Shown here piece by piece: positions 10,046 through 17,858 of a DNA stretch of 63,675 nucleotides (position 1 is its first letter; every line of letters begins with the position of its first letter). This DNA comes from a candidate division Zixibacteria bacterium HGW-Zixibacteria-1 (GTDB taxonomy: Bacteria > Zixibacteria > MSB-5A5 > GN15 > PGXB01), in assembly GCA_002838945.1 (NCBI GenBank), contig PGXB01000019.1, forward strand, positions 1 to 63,675. Direction: 5' to 3'. A program made the translations under genes and the position numbers. A model generated the notes under the pieces. That model made no database searches, had not been told where the DNA came from, and worked only from the letters and a program-made list of their open reading frames with translations.

Positions 10046-10476
10046 GAACTTACCTCTCTTCTGCAATTAGTTACTCAAGCTGTTTGGGTGAGATTTTTGC
10101 TGGATTGGTAAACAGCATATTTTCAATAAAGGGTTATTCTATAGAATCACCTCCTTAAAAAACAATATTTTAGGTTTAAAAACCTTTACAAGTTAATATT
10201 AATTCAATCCACATAGCCAAAAGAACTCGGCAAGACTTTCCCCAAGTGTTTATGAAGGAAGATAGCCTGGTATATAGTTAAATTTATTTATTTTAATGCC
10301 AAAGTCAAGACAAATTTGACACTGTTTAGACCCTATATACATAAAAAAAACGGCTTCTGAACGGCGAAATCGAAGGACCCGCCAGTTTTTTGAGAATTTT
10401 GAAAGACGTGTTGATTACGGAGAGTTTTTACAACGGATCAATTCATGTTTTTGCCAAAATTTTATGCCGGGGAATT
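10046..10476. other. Non-coding stretch upstream of the cysteine-rich dockerin gene
   Basis: This stretch holds the presumed promoter and 5' leader of the minus-strand gene starting at 10045. I see no gene or RNA. The only distinct element is the palindrome plus SD-like block at 10136-10157, listed separately. The rest is AT-rich without clear structure. Confidence 0.6.
10136..10157 (-). promoter_or_regulatory. 12-bp palindrome abutting an orphan anti-SD complement
   Basis: On the plus strand attctatagaat (10136-10147) is a perfect palindrome, immediately followed by cacctcctt. Read on the minus strand this gives AAGGAGGTGATT, nearly a full complement of the 16S rRNA 3' end, about 90 nt upstream of the dockerin gene start. 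No start codon lies at a usable distance behind it. A regulatory role (operator or ribosome standby site) is inference only. Confidence 0.3.
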
Positions 10477-10855
10477 TTAATTAATTGACGGCTTTTTTAA
10501 TGTTTTGGATTTTTGACTGTTTTGAGCGGCCTTGAGTGACTTTTTGACCCAGGCGGCCAGGATTGTCGGATCTTCAAGAACATATTCCGGGACTTCATGA
10601 TAACTCATGGAATATGATTTATCTCCGAACGGCCTGAAGGGCCCATATTGGCCTCTTCATAATCTCCGCGATTTTCCTCATTAACCTTGAGATATACGTA
10701 TTGTCCGCAGCCAAAGCAAAAGGCAGTCGGTCGTAGAATATGCCCAGCCCCCCAAACATTTTCCGCCAGCGTACCGGCACAACCCGCTGGAGTCTTTCAA
10801 CTATATATTCTCTGTATTCCTCGGTCACCGGCGTAATCGCAAAACCTCCCGCCAT
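10477..10855 (-). pseudogene. TfoX N-terminal domain-like gene with two frameshifts
   Basis: The first frame gives a TfoX/Sxy N-terminal domain-like start (YREYIVERLQRVVPVRWRKMFGGLGIFY ... FALAADNT). Near 10699 the reading must shift to continue as YLKVNEENRGDYEEANMGP. Near 10641 it must shift again to continue as RPFGDKSYSMSYHEVPEYVLEDP and on to a lysine-rich tail ending at 10477. Each break is explained by one missing base: ACG-xTA-TAT would read T-L-Y-L-K, and CCT-TxC-AGG would read P-F-R. The uninterrupted product would be about 126 residues, typical for stand-alone TfoX_N proteins. Both breaks are in short T runs, so sequencing error is possible. It lies just downstream of the TM2 gene on the same strand. 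Confidence 0.8.
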
Positions 10856-10858
10856 GGA

Positions 10859-11206
10859 CTATTTTCTCAGGAGCATAATTACTTCATACGCCTGCTTTTG
10901 ATTATATTCAAAGGCAATTCTGCGGAAAGTGATTACATCGATAATCGTCCCGATACCGCAAATTCCCGCAGTCAACAGGTAAATCAGTCCCAGACCCATT
11001 TGCTCCACGAAAAATCTCTGAATGCCGGCAATTCCCAAAAAACCAAGAATTGTCAGCAGAAGGACTGTTTGAGGATCTTTCCTCCTTACCCTGTAAATTG
11101 TGGCAAATCTCTGAGTCGTATCATCATCAGTATCCCTGAGCAGTGATTGTATGTAAATCAGTTCATCGCCCTGAATCTCGGGCAGTAATTGAAACACATC
11201 GGCCAT
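10859..11206 (-). CDS. TM2 domain membrane protein
   Basis: The ATG at 11206 has a strong SD (GGGAGGT, 5 nt away). The 115-residue product has a soluble N-terminus (about 1-45) and then a TM2-type hairpin of two membrane segments with the family's G-x-x-G-I-Q-R-F pattern (LLLTILGFLGIAGIQRFF, then GLIYLLTAGICGIGTIIDVITF). TM2 proteins are small inner-membrane proteins without a settled bacterial function. Its first 44 nt overlap the 3' end of the DUF2752 gene in another frame, which suggests cotranscription. Four bases separate it from the broken TfoX-like gene downstream. Confidence 0.85.
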   Translation of the reverse strand: MADVFQLLPEIQGDELIYIQSLLRDTDDDTTQRFATIYRVRRKDPQTVLLLTILGFLGIAGIQRFFVEQMGLGLIYLLTAGICGIGTIIDVITFRRIAFEYNQKQAYEVIMLLRK

Positions 11207-11546
11207 AGTGACCTCCCGGTTTATGCTTAATATTAACTTTTGACTTGTACAGGAGAGTAAATATACGGAATAAAATAATAATCAATACGAAAATTCCCAG
11301 GGGATGCGAACTGAATGAAGATGCCGGATCGCCCCGATAAATGTATGCTATTGAGCGCCCCAATCCGCAGCCCGGGCAAAACTCAAGACCCAAGTTACTG
11401 AACAGGCACAGCGTGAAATGCTGCTCGCTTTCGGGATTGACCAGCAACAGAAGCCCCAGCGCCAGAATCCATAAGATGGCTTCCGGCTCTATGGCCCTGA
11501 TAGCTTTGAAAAACGCCTTAATTCCGGCTATGTTGTTATTTTTCAT
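11163..11546 (-). CDS. DUF2752 membrane protein
   Basis: The hallmark CPGCGLGRS motif sits between hydrophobic segments (ILWILALGLLLLVNP before it, LGIFVLIIILFRIFTLLY after it), matching the DUF2752 family of small membrane proteins of unknown function. The start is uncertain: ATG at 11546 is listed, with an in-frame TTG at 11573 possible, and neither has a clear SD. The last 44 nt encode the start of the TM2 gene in another frame. From memory DUF2752 and TM2 genes often occur together, so the pair probably acts in one envelope process. The tail (GGHYGRCVSITARDSGR) is shaped by the overlap and may not be conserved. Confidence 0.75.
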   Translation of the reverse strand: MKNNNIAGIKAFFKAIRAIEPEAILWILALGLLLLVNPESEQHFTLCLFSNLGLEFCPGCGLGRSIAYIYRGDPASSFSSHPLGIFVLIIILFRIFTLLYKSKVNIKHKPGGHYGRCVSITARDSGR

Positions 11547-12064
11547 ATTGTGAACTGCAAAAACATATTTCAAGAGATCATCAATTCAGTAAATCCGGCC
11601 ATCCTTAAGACGGCTCTTTTTGCGGCTTTGTTTCGACCCGGCACGCAGCAGACACTCGCTTTGGCATAATCAGAGAAACTCATTTATCACAAAAAAACCC
11701 TATTTTCTGTCAGATATACTGCGCTTAATTATTAATATTCAGGTGCTTGCAGAATTTATTAAATCTTCGAACCAGTTGCCTCACTTACTCTTTGAAAAGT
11801 ATGTAATATTATGCATATCTTTGTGATTTAAATTGCATTTAATAGTGTCAATTTTGTTGTCATTCTGCACATTTTCAAATAACAGCATCGGTTTCTTTGT
11901 GTAAATATTAAATATAAAATTTTATAAGTCATTATATGACAAGCTATTTCGACCTTCAAAAGCGCTAATAATAAGAGCCATTATCCCGTGGCAAGCTTAT
12001 TGCATACTATTCTCGTGGAGTAGTTTATTATATTGAATATAATTTATCAACGAAGGGTTATACA
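11547..12064. other. Non-coding stretch before the PEP-CTERM gene
   Basis: This AT-rich region separates the divergent DUF2752 and PEP-CTERM genes and should carry both promoters. A short open frame within it (11620-11826, plus) has no SD and no recognisable product. I see no RNA gene or repeat. Confidence 0.55.
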
Positions 12065-12652
12065 ATGAAACGTCTGATTCTCTCAGTCACCACCATCATT
12101 TTAATGGCACTATTGGCGCCATCGGCAATGTCGGCGGTTTATACTTTTACCCCCTCTCCTGAAGATTTATGGGGCCTTGATCATGATTATTATTATTCAT
12201 GGGGTCTTGAGTGGAATCATCCCGGTGAGCGAATTGTTGACGCGGTTCTGACATTTAATGATATTTATGACTGGCGGGTGGAACCGGGCGACAGTCTTTA
12301 TATGCATTTGCTAGATAACCCCTCGGTTGGCACATTTGCCGGATATGAAGGCTACACCAATGGCGATTATTTTTCCGGCCAGGGAACTCTGATTGACATT
12401 TGGTCCGATCCAAACGGGGGAGTCCCCAACGGGACGAACCTCAGCTATCGCTTCAGCGATCTGGGCCTTGTCGGCACACTGAATGATTATGCTTCCAATG
12501 GCGTTTTCGGATTTGGTTTTGATCCCCATTGCCACTATTTCAACAGCGGCGTTGAGCTGAAAGTAATTACGGCCGTTCCTGAGCCTTCAACGATGCTCCT
12601 GGTTGGAATGGGGTTGATTGGTGCCGGGCTTCTTCGGCGTAGAAAATCTTAA
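12065..12652 (+). CDS. PEP-CTERM sorted exported protein
   Basis: The 195-residue protein has a signal peptide (about 1-23, LILSVTTIILMALLAPSAMS) and a textbook C-terminal PEP-CTERM signal: VPEPSTMLLVGMGLIGAGLL followed by RRRKS. That tripartite tail directs exosortase-dependent processing at the inner membrane and export, usually in exopolysaccharide-producing bacteria. The central region is rich in aromatic residues, Gly and Asp, resembling other beta-rich PEP-CTERM proteins; its function is unknown. A GAAGGG sequence about 9 nt upstream is the likely SD. It has its own terminator and is monocistronic. No exosortase gene is in the window. Confidence 0.9.
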   Translation: MKRLILSVTTIILMALLAPSAMSAVYTFTPSPEDLWGLDHDYYYSWGLEWNHPGERIVDAVLTFNDIYDWRVEPGDSLYMHLLDNPSVGTFAGYEGYTNGDYFSGQGTLIDIWSDPNGGVPNGTNLSYRFSDLGLVGTLNDYASNGVFGFGFDPHCHYFNSGVELKVITAVPEPSTMLLVGMGLIGAGLLRRRKS

Positions 12653-12672
12653 TCGAAATAATAGAAATTATT

Positions 12673-12710
12673 AAGAAAGGCTTTCCGGGTGGAAAGCCTT
12701 TCTTCTTTTT
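12673..12710 (+). terminator. Strong rho-independent terminator
   Basis: A 14-bp stem (aagaaaggctttcc / ggaaagcctttctt) with a 4-nt loop is followed by CTTTTT, 20 nt after the PEP-CTERM stop codon. Confidence 0.93.
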
Positions 12711-12770
12711 GAAATTTTAGTCACGCCGATTTCCGACCATCGATGCAACCGACCTCAACGAATGGGCCGA

Positions 12771-13229
12771 TCAGATATCACCCGATTTGTCTCTGTGATG
12801 GATCCCATCGAGATGCTGCTGAAGGAATCGATTATCAATGGTGATCTGATTGGTCTGTACCTTGAGTATATCCCGCAACGATATCAAACCGACCAACTGC
12901 TCCTCCACCAGAATCGGCACATGGCGGATATAATTTTTGTTCATGACGCCGGCGATATATTCGATCTTGTCTTCCGGCAGGCCGACAATAACCGCCGATG
13001 TCATCACATCCTCGAGTTTGAGAGAATGATATTCGCCGCCCGTTTCATGAATCTTCCGGAAAATATCCTTATCACTGACAATCCCTATCAACTGTCCCTT
13101 GGTATCGACGATCGGAAGACACCCGATATTATTGGTAATCATCAGATTCATGGCTTCATCGACTGAAGTCGACGGCCCGGCGGTGATAATATTTCTCTGG
13201 TTTTTCTTAATTATGTCATTTACTATCAT
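12771..13229 (-). CDS. Tandem CBS domain protein
   Basis: The 152-residue product contains only two CBS domains (about 5-65 and 70-130), with the pattern IITAGPSTSVDEAMNLMITNNIGCLPIVDTKGQLIGIVSDKDIF followed by VMTSAVIVGLPEDKIEYIAGVMNKNYIRHVPIL. Such pairs bind adenosine nucleotides and regulate partner proteins. I chose the ATG at 13229 because GGAG lies 6 nt upstream; the ATG at 13241 lacks an SD and adds only MEYV. It stands alone, downstream of the Fe-S protein gene on the same strand with a gap of about 150 nt. The partner is unknown. Confidence 0.88.
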   Translation of the reverse strand: MIVNDIIKKNQRNIITAGPSTSVDEAMNLMITNNIGCLPIVDTKGQLIGIVSDKDIFRKIHETGGEYHSLKLEDVMTSAVIVGLPEDKIEYIAGVMNKNYIRHVPILVEEQLVGLISLRDILKVQTNQITIDNRFLQQHLDGIHHRDKSGDI

Positions 13230-13382
13230 AACATACTCCATAAAGAGTTTACCGATATCTTTTTTTTGCAGGGAGCCCGCAGTTAAATATAGCCAATTTT
13301 GACTCCATTAACAAGCAAAATATGGCTTATTTTGTCCATTGGCGGCCGGCCGGGAATCGTCTGCTTGCCCTATCCTGTCGAC

Positions 13383-14639
13383 TCAAGCACCCTGTTGCAG
13401 TTTTTCAAGAAAACGTGATCGCAGTCTGTCACCCATAAGAGCCTTCTTGACCGGCGGAATTCTTAGAAACCCTCCGACAAATGCCCGCATAAATTTATGA
13501 CTCATACTTTGCGGGTTGTCAAAAACCAGATTCTGGAGGGTGCCCTGCTCCAGGCTTTGAAGAATGATCCTTTCAAATGCAGTCTCGGGATGAATGACCC
13601 TTTGCCCTCTTTTTGTAAGACGCATGGCATGGGTGTCGCAGCTGTGGGCACAGACTCCGCAGCCGACACAAATATCATCATCTATTTCGGGCGGTCCTTC
13701 GGCCGGCATGGTTATGGCATTGATCGGACAGGAAGCGGCGCAGGTTCCGCATTCAATACAAGTGTCTTTATCAGTCCGCGCAATGTAGCTCGAAGTAACC
13801 AGCATATGGGGATAGCCGAACTTGCTTATACCGAGCAGCACATTGCAGCAACAGCTGCAGCAGTGACAAATAAACGAGACATCCTTTTGGACATTATCGG
13901 CACACAGCACCAGCCCGGCTTCCTTGGAACGCGCCAGGTTATCCAGCATCTCGCTTTTCGAGACTTCTCTGGCAAACCCGTGGCCGACCATGTACTCCAC
14001 CGCTCCGCCCATACTCGAACAGGTTTCAAGCGGAATATCACACTTTTTCTCGCCGACATGCAGCTTCTCGTGACGGCAGGAGCAGATGCCGATGCTGAAT
14101 CTTTCGGTCCGGTCGATAATGACGCTGGCCTTTTCATAGTCAAGAATTTCAACATATTCGGATTCGGCAATGGTCTCCTCATAAGGCAGGGCCCGTAATG
14201 GCGATATCTTGGCCCCATGTCCGAAATTGGCCGAATAATAGGTGTCCTTATCCTGAAGATAATCATGAAATAATCTGGCCCATTCACGGTAATTAAGTTC
14301 CCCCCTGGTTCTCATCATGGTAAACTCAAATATCCCGATGATTAGCGGAGAAACCGCATAACGGTATTGCCGGCCGTCCCACATATCGAAAACAAGTCCC
14401 TTTTCCGCCAGTCCACCAAGAAGGCGCTCCAGATTCGGGCGGTCAATTTTGGTGTACTGCTCTATCTTATCGATGGGCGCCAATCCATACGGCATCATTG
14501 CCACCAGCTCAGCCTCATCGCTGGTATAAAGCTCCTTCAATATGGCATATAGCTTTTCATTCCACGGAGCGTGAGCGGTCAAACTGTCAATCTTCTTACC
14601 CAGACCGCGATATGCATCTTTTGCAGAAAGATGTCCCAT
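13383..14639 (-). CDS. Winged-helix/Fe-S protein with 2x[4Fe-4S] ferredoxin domain
   Basis: The 418-residue protein starts with a winged-helix-like region (about 20-110, IDKIEQYTKIDRPNLERLLGGLAEKGLVF). A cysteine-rich domain follows (ICSCRHEKLHVGEKKCDIPLETC) with an unusual cluster FICHCCSCCCNVLLG. A bacterial ferredoxin-type module then carries two clusters (CIECGTCAASCP and CVGCGVCAHSCD). It resembles cytoplasmic Fe-S proteins of anaerobes annotated simply as 4Fe-4S binding proteins, whose electron partners are mostly unknown. The second half could transfer electrons and the winged helix could bind nucleic acid or mediate contacts. No obvious redox partner is adjacent. Confidence 0.8.
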   Translation of the reverse strand: MGHLSAKDAYRGLGKKIDSLTAHAPWNEKLYAILKELYTSDEAELVAMMPYGLAPIDKIEQYTKIDRPNLERLLGGLAEKGLVFDMWDGRQYRYAVSPLIIGIFEFTMMRTRGELNYREWARLFHDYLQDKDTYYSANFGHGAKISPLRALPYEETIAESEYVEILDYEKASVIIDRTERFSIGICSCRHEKLHVGEKKCDIPLETCSSMGGAVEYMVGHGFAREVSKSEMLDNLARSKEAGLVLCADNVQKDVSFICHCCSCCCNVLLGISKFGYPHMLVTSSYIARTDKDTCIECGTCAASCPINAITMPAEGPPEIDDDICVGCGVCAHSCDTHAMRLTKRGQRVIHPETAFERIILQSLEQGTLQNLVFDNPQSMSHKFMRAFVGGFLRIPPVKKALMGDRLRSRFLEKLQQGA

Positions 14640-14804
14640 AATTATGCCTTTTGATTATCCTGATAAGGTTCAGGAAACAAGTCAAATAATAAATTGATAA
14701 TTAAAGATAATATAAATTAAAAAAACCTACAATCAAAAAAAACACGGAGCCCGAAAATTTCGGTCGTTTAGAATGTTGTCATATATGTCTTTTTGTGATA
14801 CCGA

Positions 14805-15233
14805 TTACTTGCTGCGGAAAGGCAATATTCTGGAGAAAAGGCCCCCTTGCGCTGATTTTTTTCGGCCGTTTGTCGCATTCATGGCCTCACACTCCTGAAT
14901 CATCCATTGGCGAATCAATTCATGAACGATTTTCTTGTCTTTGGCACTGACATAGCGGAGTTTATGGCCGGAATCATATTTCCCGGTTGCCTCATTTTTG
15001 CGACACCAGCGGCATTCGGCATCGAAAAAAACTTCCTTATTCCCCAATATCTTGCGTGGTAATTCCATCCTGCAATACAGGAGGCCGGAAACTTTCACCG
15101 GCTTTTCAACAATAAGCTTCATCCCCTCGACAGTCATATTTGCGACCTGACCGATCGGTTGGTTGGAACTTATGTCATAAACTGTAAGATTGTCAGCAGC
15201 TTTTCTTCTGACAAGCTTTTGCTGTCTAGCCAA
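14805..15233 (-). CDS. PilZ-like domain protein
   Basis: This 142-residue product has a PilZ-like pattern (RRKAADNLTVYDISSNQPIGQVANMTVEGMKLI, then CRMELP and AECRWCRK). The first Arg-rich segment and the D/N-x-S/T-x-x-G segment correspond to where c-di-GMP binding is seen in the family, but the canonical RxxxR and D/NxSxxG are only approximate. The TTG at 15233 is chosen because GGAGAGG lies 6 nt before it; an in-frame TTG at 15248 has no SD. A basic tail ends the protein (FSRILPFRSK). It is probably a c-di-GMP effector or degenerate PilZ protein. It is divergent from the YhiN-type gene. Confidence 0.7.
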   Translation of the reverse strand: MARQQKLVRRKAADNLTVYDISSNQPIGQVANMTVEGMKLIVEKPVKVSGLLYCRMELPRKILGNKEVFFDAECRWCRKNEATGKYDSGHKLRYVSAKDKKIVHELIRQWMIQECEAMNATNGRKKSAQGGLFSRILPFRSK

Positions 15234-15428
15234 AATGTACCTCTCCAAAAAGTAAAATATAAAGACCTCGTTCTATCCGGATTATCGGAACAAAACAGAT
15301 AATTCTTTAGAAAAATGATTCAACTCATTAGCTATTAATGAATTACAAGCAATTAGCATATTTTTTTCCACGAAACGACAAATTATCTTATTATATAGGA
15401 GATTTTTGGGGAAGTAAGATAATCCGAT

Positions 15429-16697
15429 ATGAATATGGCACAGAAACGCATCATTGTTGTCGGTGGAGGAGCTGCCGGTCTCATGGCCGCCGGACAGGCC
15501 GCCCTGAACGGAGCCGCAACAACTATCCTGGAAAAGAAAGAACGCCCCGGCCGTAAACTTAGAATAACCGGCAAAGGACGCTGCAACCTGACCAACAATG
15601 CGCCGCTGACTGAATTTATCGGGCGTTTTAGCGCCGGGGGCAAATTCCTTCGGCAGGCATTTTCGCGATTCTTTACGCCCGACTTGATCGAATTTTTCGC
15701 CCGGATTGGCGTTGCTACCGAATTGGAACGGGGCGGACGCGTCTTTCCCGAAAACAATGATGCCAAGAAAGTGGCTGAGGCTCTTGATAAATGGGCGCGC
15801 GACTGCGGTGTCGATATCCTGACGCATTCATCGGTCCAATCTCTGATCATAAAGAATGGGCAGCTTACCGAGATCGGCGTTACGGACAGGAATGGCAATT
15901 CTTCTTTCTATAATACTGATGCCGTTATCATTGCCACCGGCGGCGCTTCATACCCCGCTACCGGCTCGACCGGCGACGGCTATCGTTTGGCTGAATCGGT
16001 CGGCCATACGATTATTTCGGTTCGCCCGTCATTGGTCCCGGTCGAGACTGCCGGCGATACTGCTCTGCGGCTTCAGGGTGTGAGTCTGCGTAATGTCAGT
16101 GCTCGCCTCTGGATAAATGGCAAAAAGAAGGATGAAAGATTCGGTGAAATGTTATTCACGCATTTCGGACTTTCCGGGCCGATAATCCTGTCACTCAGCC
16201 GGCAGATAGTCGATGCCGTCCGCACGAAAGCAAAAATCGAACTTTCAATCGACCTGAAACCGGCCCTCAGTGAAGATAAACTCGATCAGCGTCTCCTCAG
16301 GGATCTGGACAGCCACGGGAAACAGAAATTCAGCACTCTCCTGAAGGCGCTTCTCCCCCGCAAACTGGTCCCGATCTGTTCGGAAATGACCAAAATTGAT
16401 CCTGATAAATCAGGTCACCAGATTTCTGCGCCGGAGCGCAAGCGGCTCGGCCGGTGGCTGAAGGATTTTCGCTTCGAAATCAGTGGATATCGTCCTTTTG
16501 AAGAAGCAATTATTACTGCGGGGGGAGTGGATACCAAGGAAATCAATCCGCGGACAATGGAATCGCTTTTGGTCAAGGGCCTGTATTTTGCCGGAGAAGT
16601 CATGGATATCGACGCCGATACGGGCGGCTTCAATCTCCAGGCGGCCTTCTCGACCGGCTGGCTGGCGGGCCTTTCGGCGGCCCTGGCCGGGTCATAA
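15429..16697 (+). CDS. HI0933/YhiN-family flavoprotein
   Basis: The 422-residue protein opens with an FAD-binding Rossmann motif (RIIVVGGGAAGLMAAG). The family signature RPGRKLRITGKGRCNLTNN follows, and the protein closes with GLYFAGEVMDIDADTGGFNLQAAFSTGWLAG. These identify the HI0933-like NAD(P)/FAD-dependent oxidoreductases, cytoplasmic flavoproteins of poorly defined substrate. Length is typical. ATG 15429 or 15435 could be used; both sit behind GGGGAAGT. The gene is divergent from the PilZ gene and followed after 86 nt by a small membrane protein gene. Confidence 0.92.
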   Translation: MNMAQKRIIVVGGGAAGLMAAGQAALNGAATTILEKKERPGRKLRITGKGRCNLTNNAPLTEFIGRFSAGGKFLRQAFSRFFTPDLIEFFARIGVATELERGGRVFPENNDAKKVAEALDKWARDCGVDILTHSSVQSLIIKNGQLTEIGVTDRNGNSSFYNTDAVIIATGGASYPATGSTGDGYRLAESVGHTIISVRPSLVPVETAGDTALRLQGVSLRNVSARLWINGKKKDERFGEMLFTHFGLSGPIILSLSRQIVDAVRTKAKIELSIDLKPALSEDKLDQRLLRDLDSHGKQKFSTLLKALLPRKLVPICSEMTKIDPDKSGHQISAPERKRLGRWLKDFRFEISGYRPFEEAIITAGGVDTKEINPRTMESLLVKGLYFAGEVMDIDADTGGFNLQAAFSTGWLAGLSAALAGS

Positions 16698-16783
16698 TGA
16701 TCCTCAGCCCATTCGTCAGAATGATTGTAAATTGTCCGCAATGACCTGTTATTCGAGCCGGGCATTGGATGACGGGGTGATAT

Positions 16784-17230
16784 ATGCATGCCATATCGGA
16801 CCTGATTAAAAACAAAAACGTTTTGGCATGGACCTTGATGGTCAGTGCCGTGGCCCTGCATGTGGCCGATGAGACCATCCACGATTTTCTTCCCTTTTAC
16901 AACAACCTGGTCCTCAATTTGAAGGACAAACTGGGATTTTTTCCCATGCCGACTTTCTCATTCCCGGCCTGGCTGGGCGGTCTGATTACAGCCGTAATCG
17001 CAGGCTATCTAGTAATTCCTATTGTCCTTCGCGGCGGGCGGGTAATTCGAAAACTGACTATTATTCTGGGAATTATTATGACAGCGAACGCCTTGGGGCA
17101 CATAGTCGGGTCATTTTATGCCGAAAGGCTGATCCCCGGATTCTGGAGCTCCTGGATTCTTCTTCCGGCGGCGATCTTTGTAATAATACGGGGCGTCAAA
17201 GCATCCCGGTCTGCGCCCAAATGCCGGTAA
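16784..17230 (+). CDS. Four-helix inner-membrane protein, possibly HXXEE-like
   Basis: The 148-residue product has about four hydrophobic segments (LAWTLMVSAVALHVADE, WLGGLITAVIAGYLVIPIVL, LTIILGIIMTANALGHIVG, WILLPAAIFVIIRGV). The first helix ends in HVADE, and another His is in ALGHI, which recalls the HXXEE membrane family, though HVADE is not an exact match. The start follows CGGGGTGA. Function is unknown. It may be cotranscribed with the flavoprotein gene upstream; a separate promoter follows for the cupin gene. Confidence 0.65.
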   Translation: MHAISDLIKNKNVLAWTLMVSAVALHVADETIHDFLPFYNNLVLNLKDKLGFFPMPTFSFPAWLGGLITAVIAGYLVIPIVLRGGRVIRKLTIILGIIMTANALGHIVGSFYAERLIPGFWSSWILLPAAIFVIIRGVKASRSAPKCR

Positions 17231-17317
17231 TATGATAGAGACCTTGTCTTCTCCCCTATCTAAGAGAGTGGTACCGGCAGTCAGAATGGCGCCGACACCA
17301 TTGAAATCACTTCTTTG

Positions 17318-17346
17318 TTGACAATATTCATAGTGTTGCTTAAATA
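17318..17346 (+). promoter_or_regulatory. Sigma-70-like promoter for the cupin/pgi pair
   Basis: TTGACA at 17318-17323 and TAAATA at 17341-17346 are separated by exactly 17 bp. It lies about 75 bp before the cupin start, so it probably drives both the cupin and pgi genes. Confidence 0.7.
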
Positions 17347-17420
17347 TTTCTCAAATAATTTATGATCCGACCTGGTATGATATGCTATGAACAGGATTTT
17401 AACTTTGTCACATTTACAGG

Positions 17421-17822
17421 ATGGGCCTTATGACTGACGAGGTACTGAAGAGAATTATCACGGATATCAGACCATGGGGTAATTTTATTCAATATACCAA
17501 TAATGAGATATGCACGGTAAAAATTATCACGGTTGACCCCAATCAGACACTCAGCCTCCAATCCCATAAAAAAAGAGACGAGCTTTGGGTGGTTCTGGAT
17601 GAGGGTCTCAGGGTCGAATTGGATGATGAGACCTTGACACCAAAACCGGGCGATCAAATTTTCATACCGCGACATACCAAACATCGGCTGGGTTCCATCG
17701 GCAAAAGAGCCAGAGTCATGGAAATCTCATTCGGTTATTTTGACGAAAATGATATCGAAAGATATGACGATATCTACGGACGAATAAAAAAGAATAAAGA
17801 TATTTCCGATACAGAGAAATAA
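17421..17822 (+). CDS. Type II mannose-6-phosphate isomerase-like cupin
   Basis: A 133-residue single cupin: RPWGNFIQYTNNE is the usual opening of the phosphomannose isomerase type II domain. The core is LSLQSHKKRDELWVVLDEG and GDQIFIPRHTKHRLGS, with metal-binding His/Glu positions. Length fits stand-alone enzymes that interconvert mannose-6-P and fructose-6-P, or related sugar-phosphate cupins. The next gene is pgi, which shares fructose-6-P as substrate. ATG 17421 is listed; ATG 17430 (MTDEVL) is nearly as good because AGGA lies 8-9 nt before it. Confidence 0.85.
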   Translation: MGLMTDEVLKRIITDIRPWGNFIQYTNNEICTVKIITVDPNQTLSLQSHKKRDELWVVLDEGLRVELDDETLTPKPGDQIFIPRHTKHRLGSIGKRARVMEISFGYFDENDIERYDDIYGRIKKNKDISDTEK

Positions 17823-17858
17823 ATAACGGACCAGCATTAAATAACCGGAGCATAATCA

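Noticed and set aside
10081-10130. Leader peptide (MLFTNPAKISPKQLE) behind the orphan SD-like site
   Set aside because: The ATG is about 27 nt from the SD-like block, too far for normal initiation, and the peptide has no regulatory codon run.
11620-11826. 68-codon plus-strand gene between DUF2752 and PEP-CTERM genes
   Set aside because: No SD, atypical composition and no recognisable motif.
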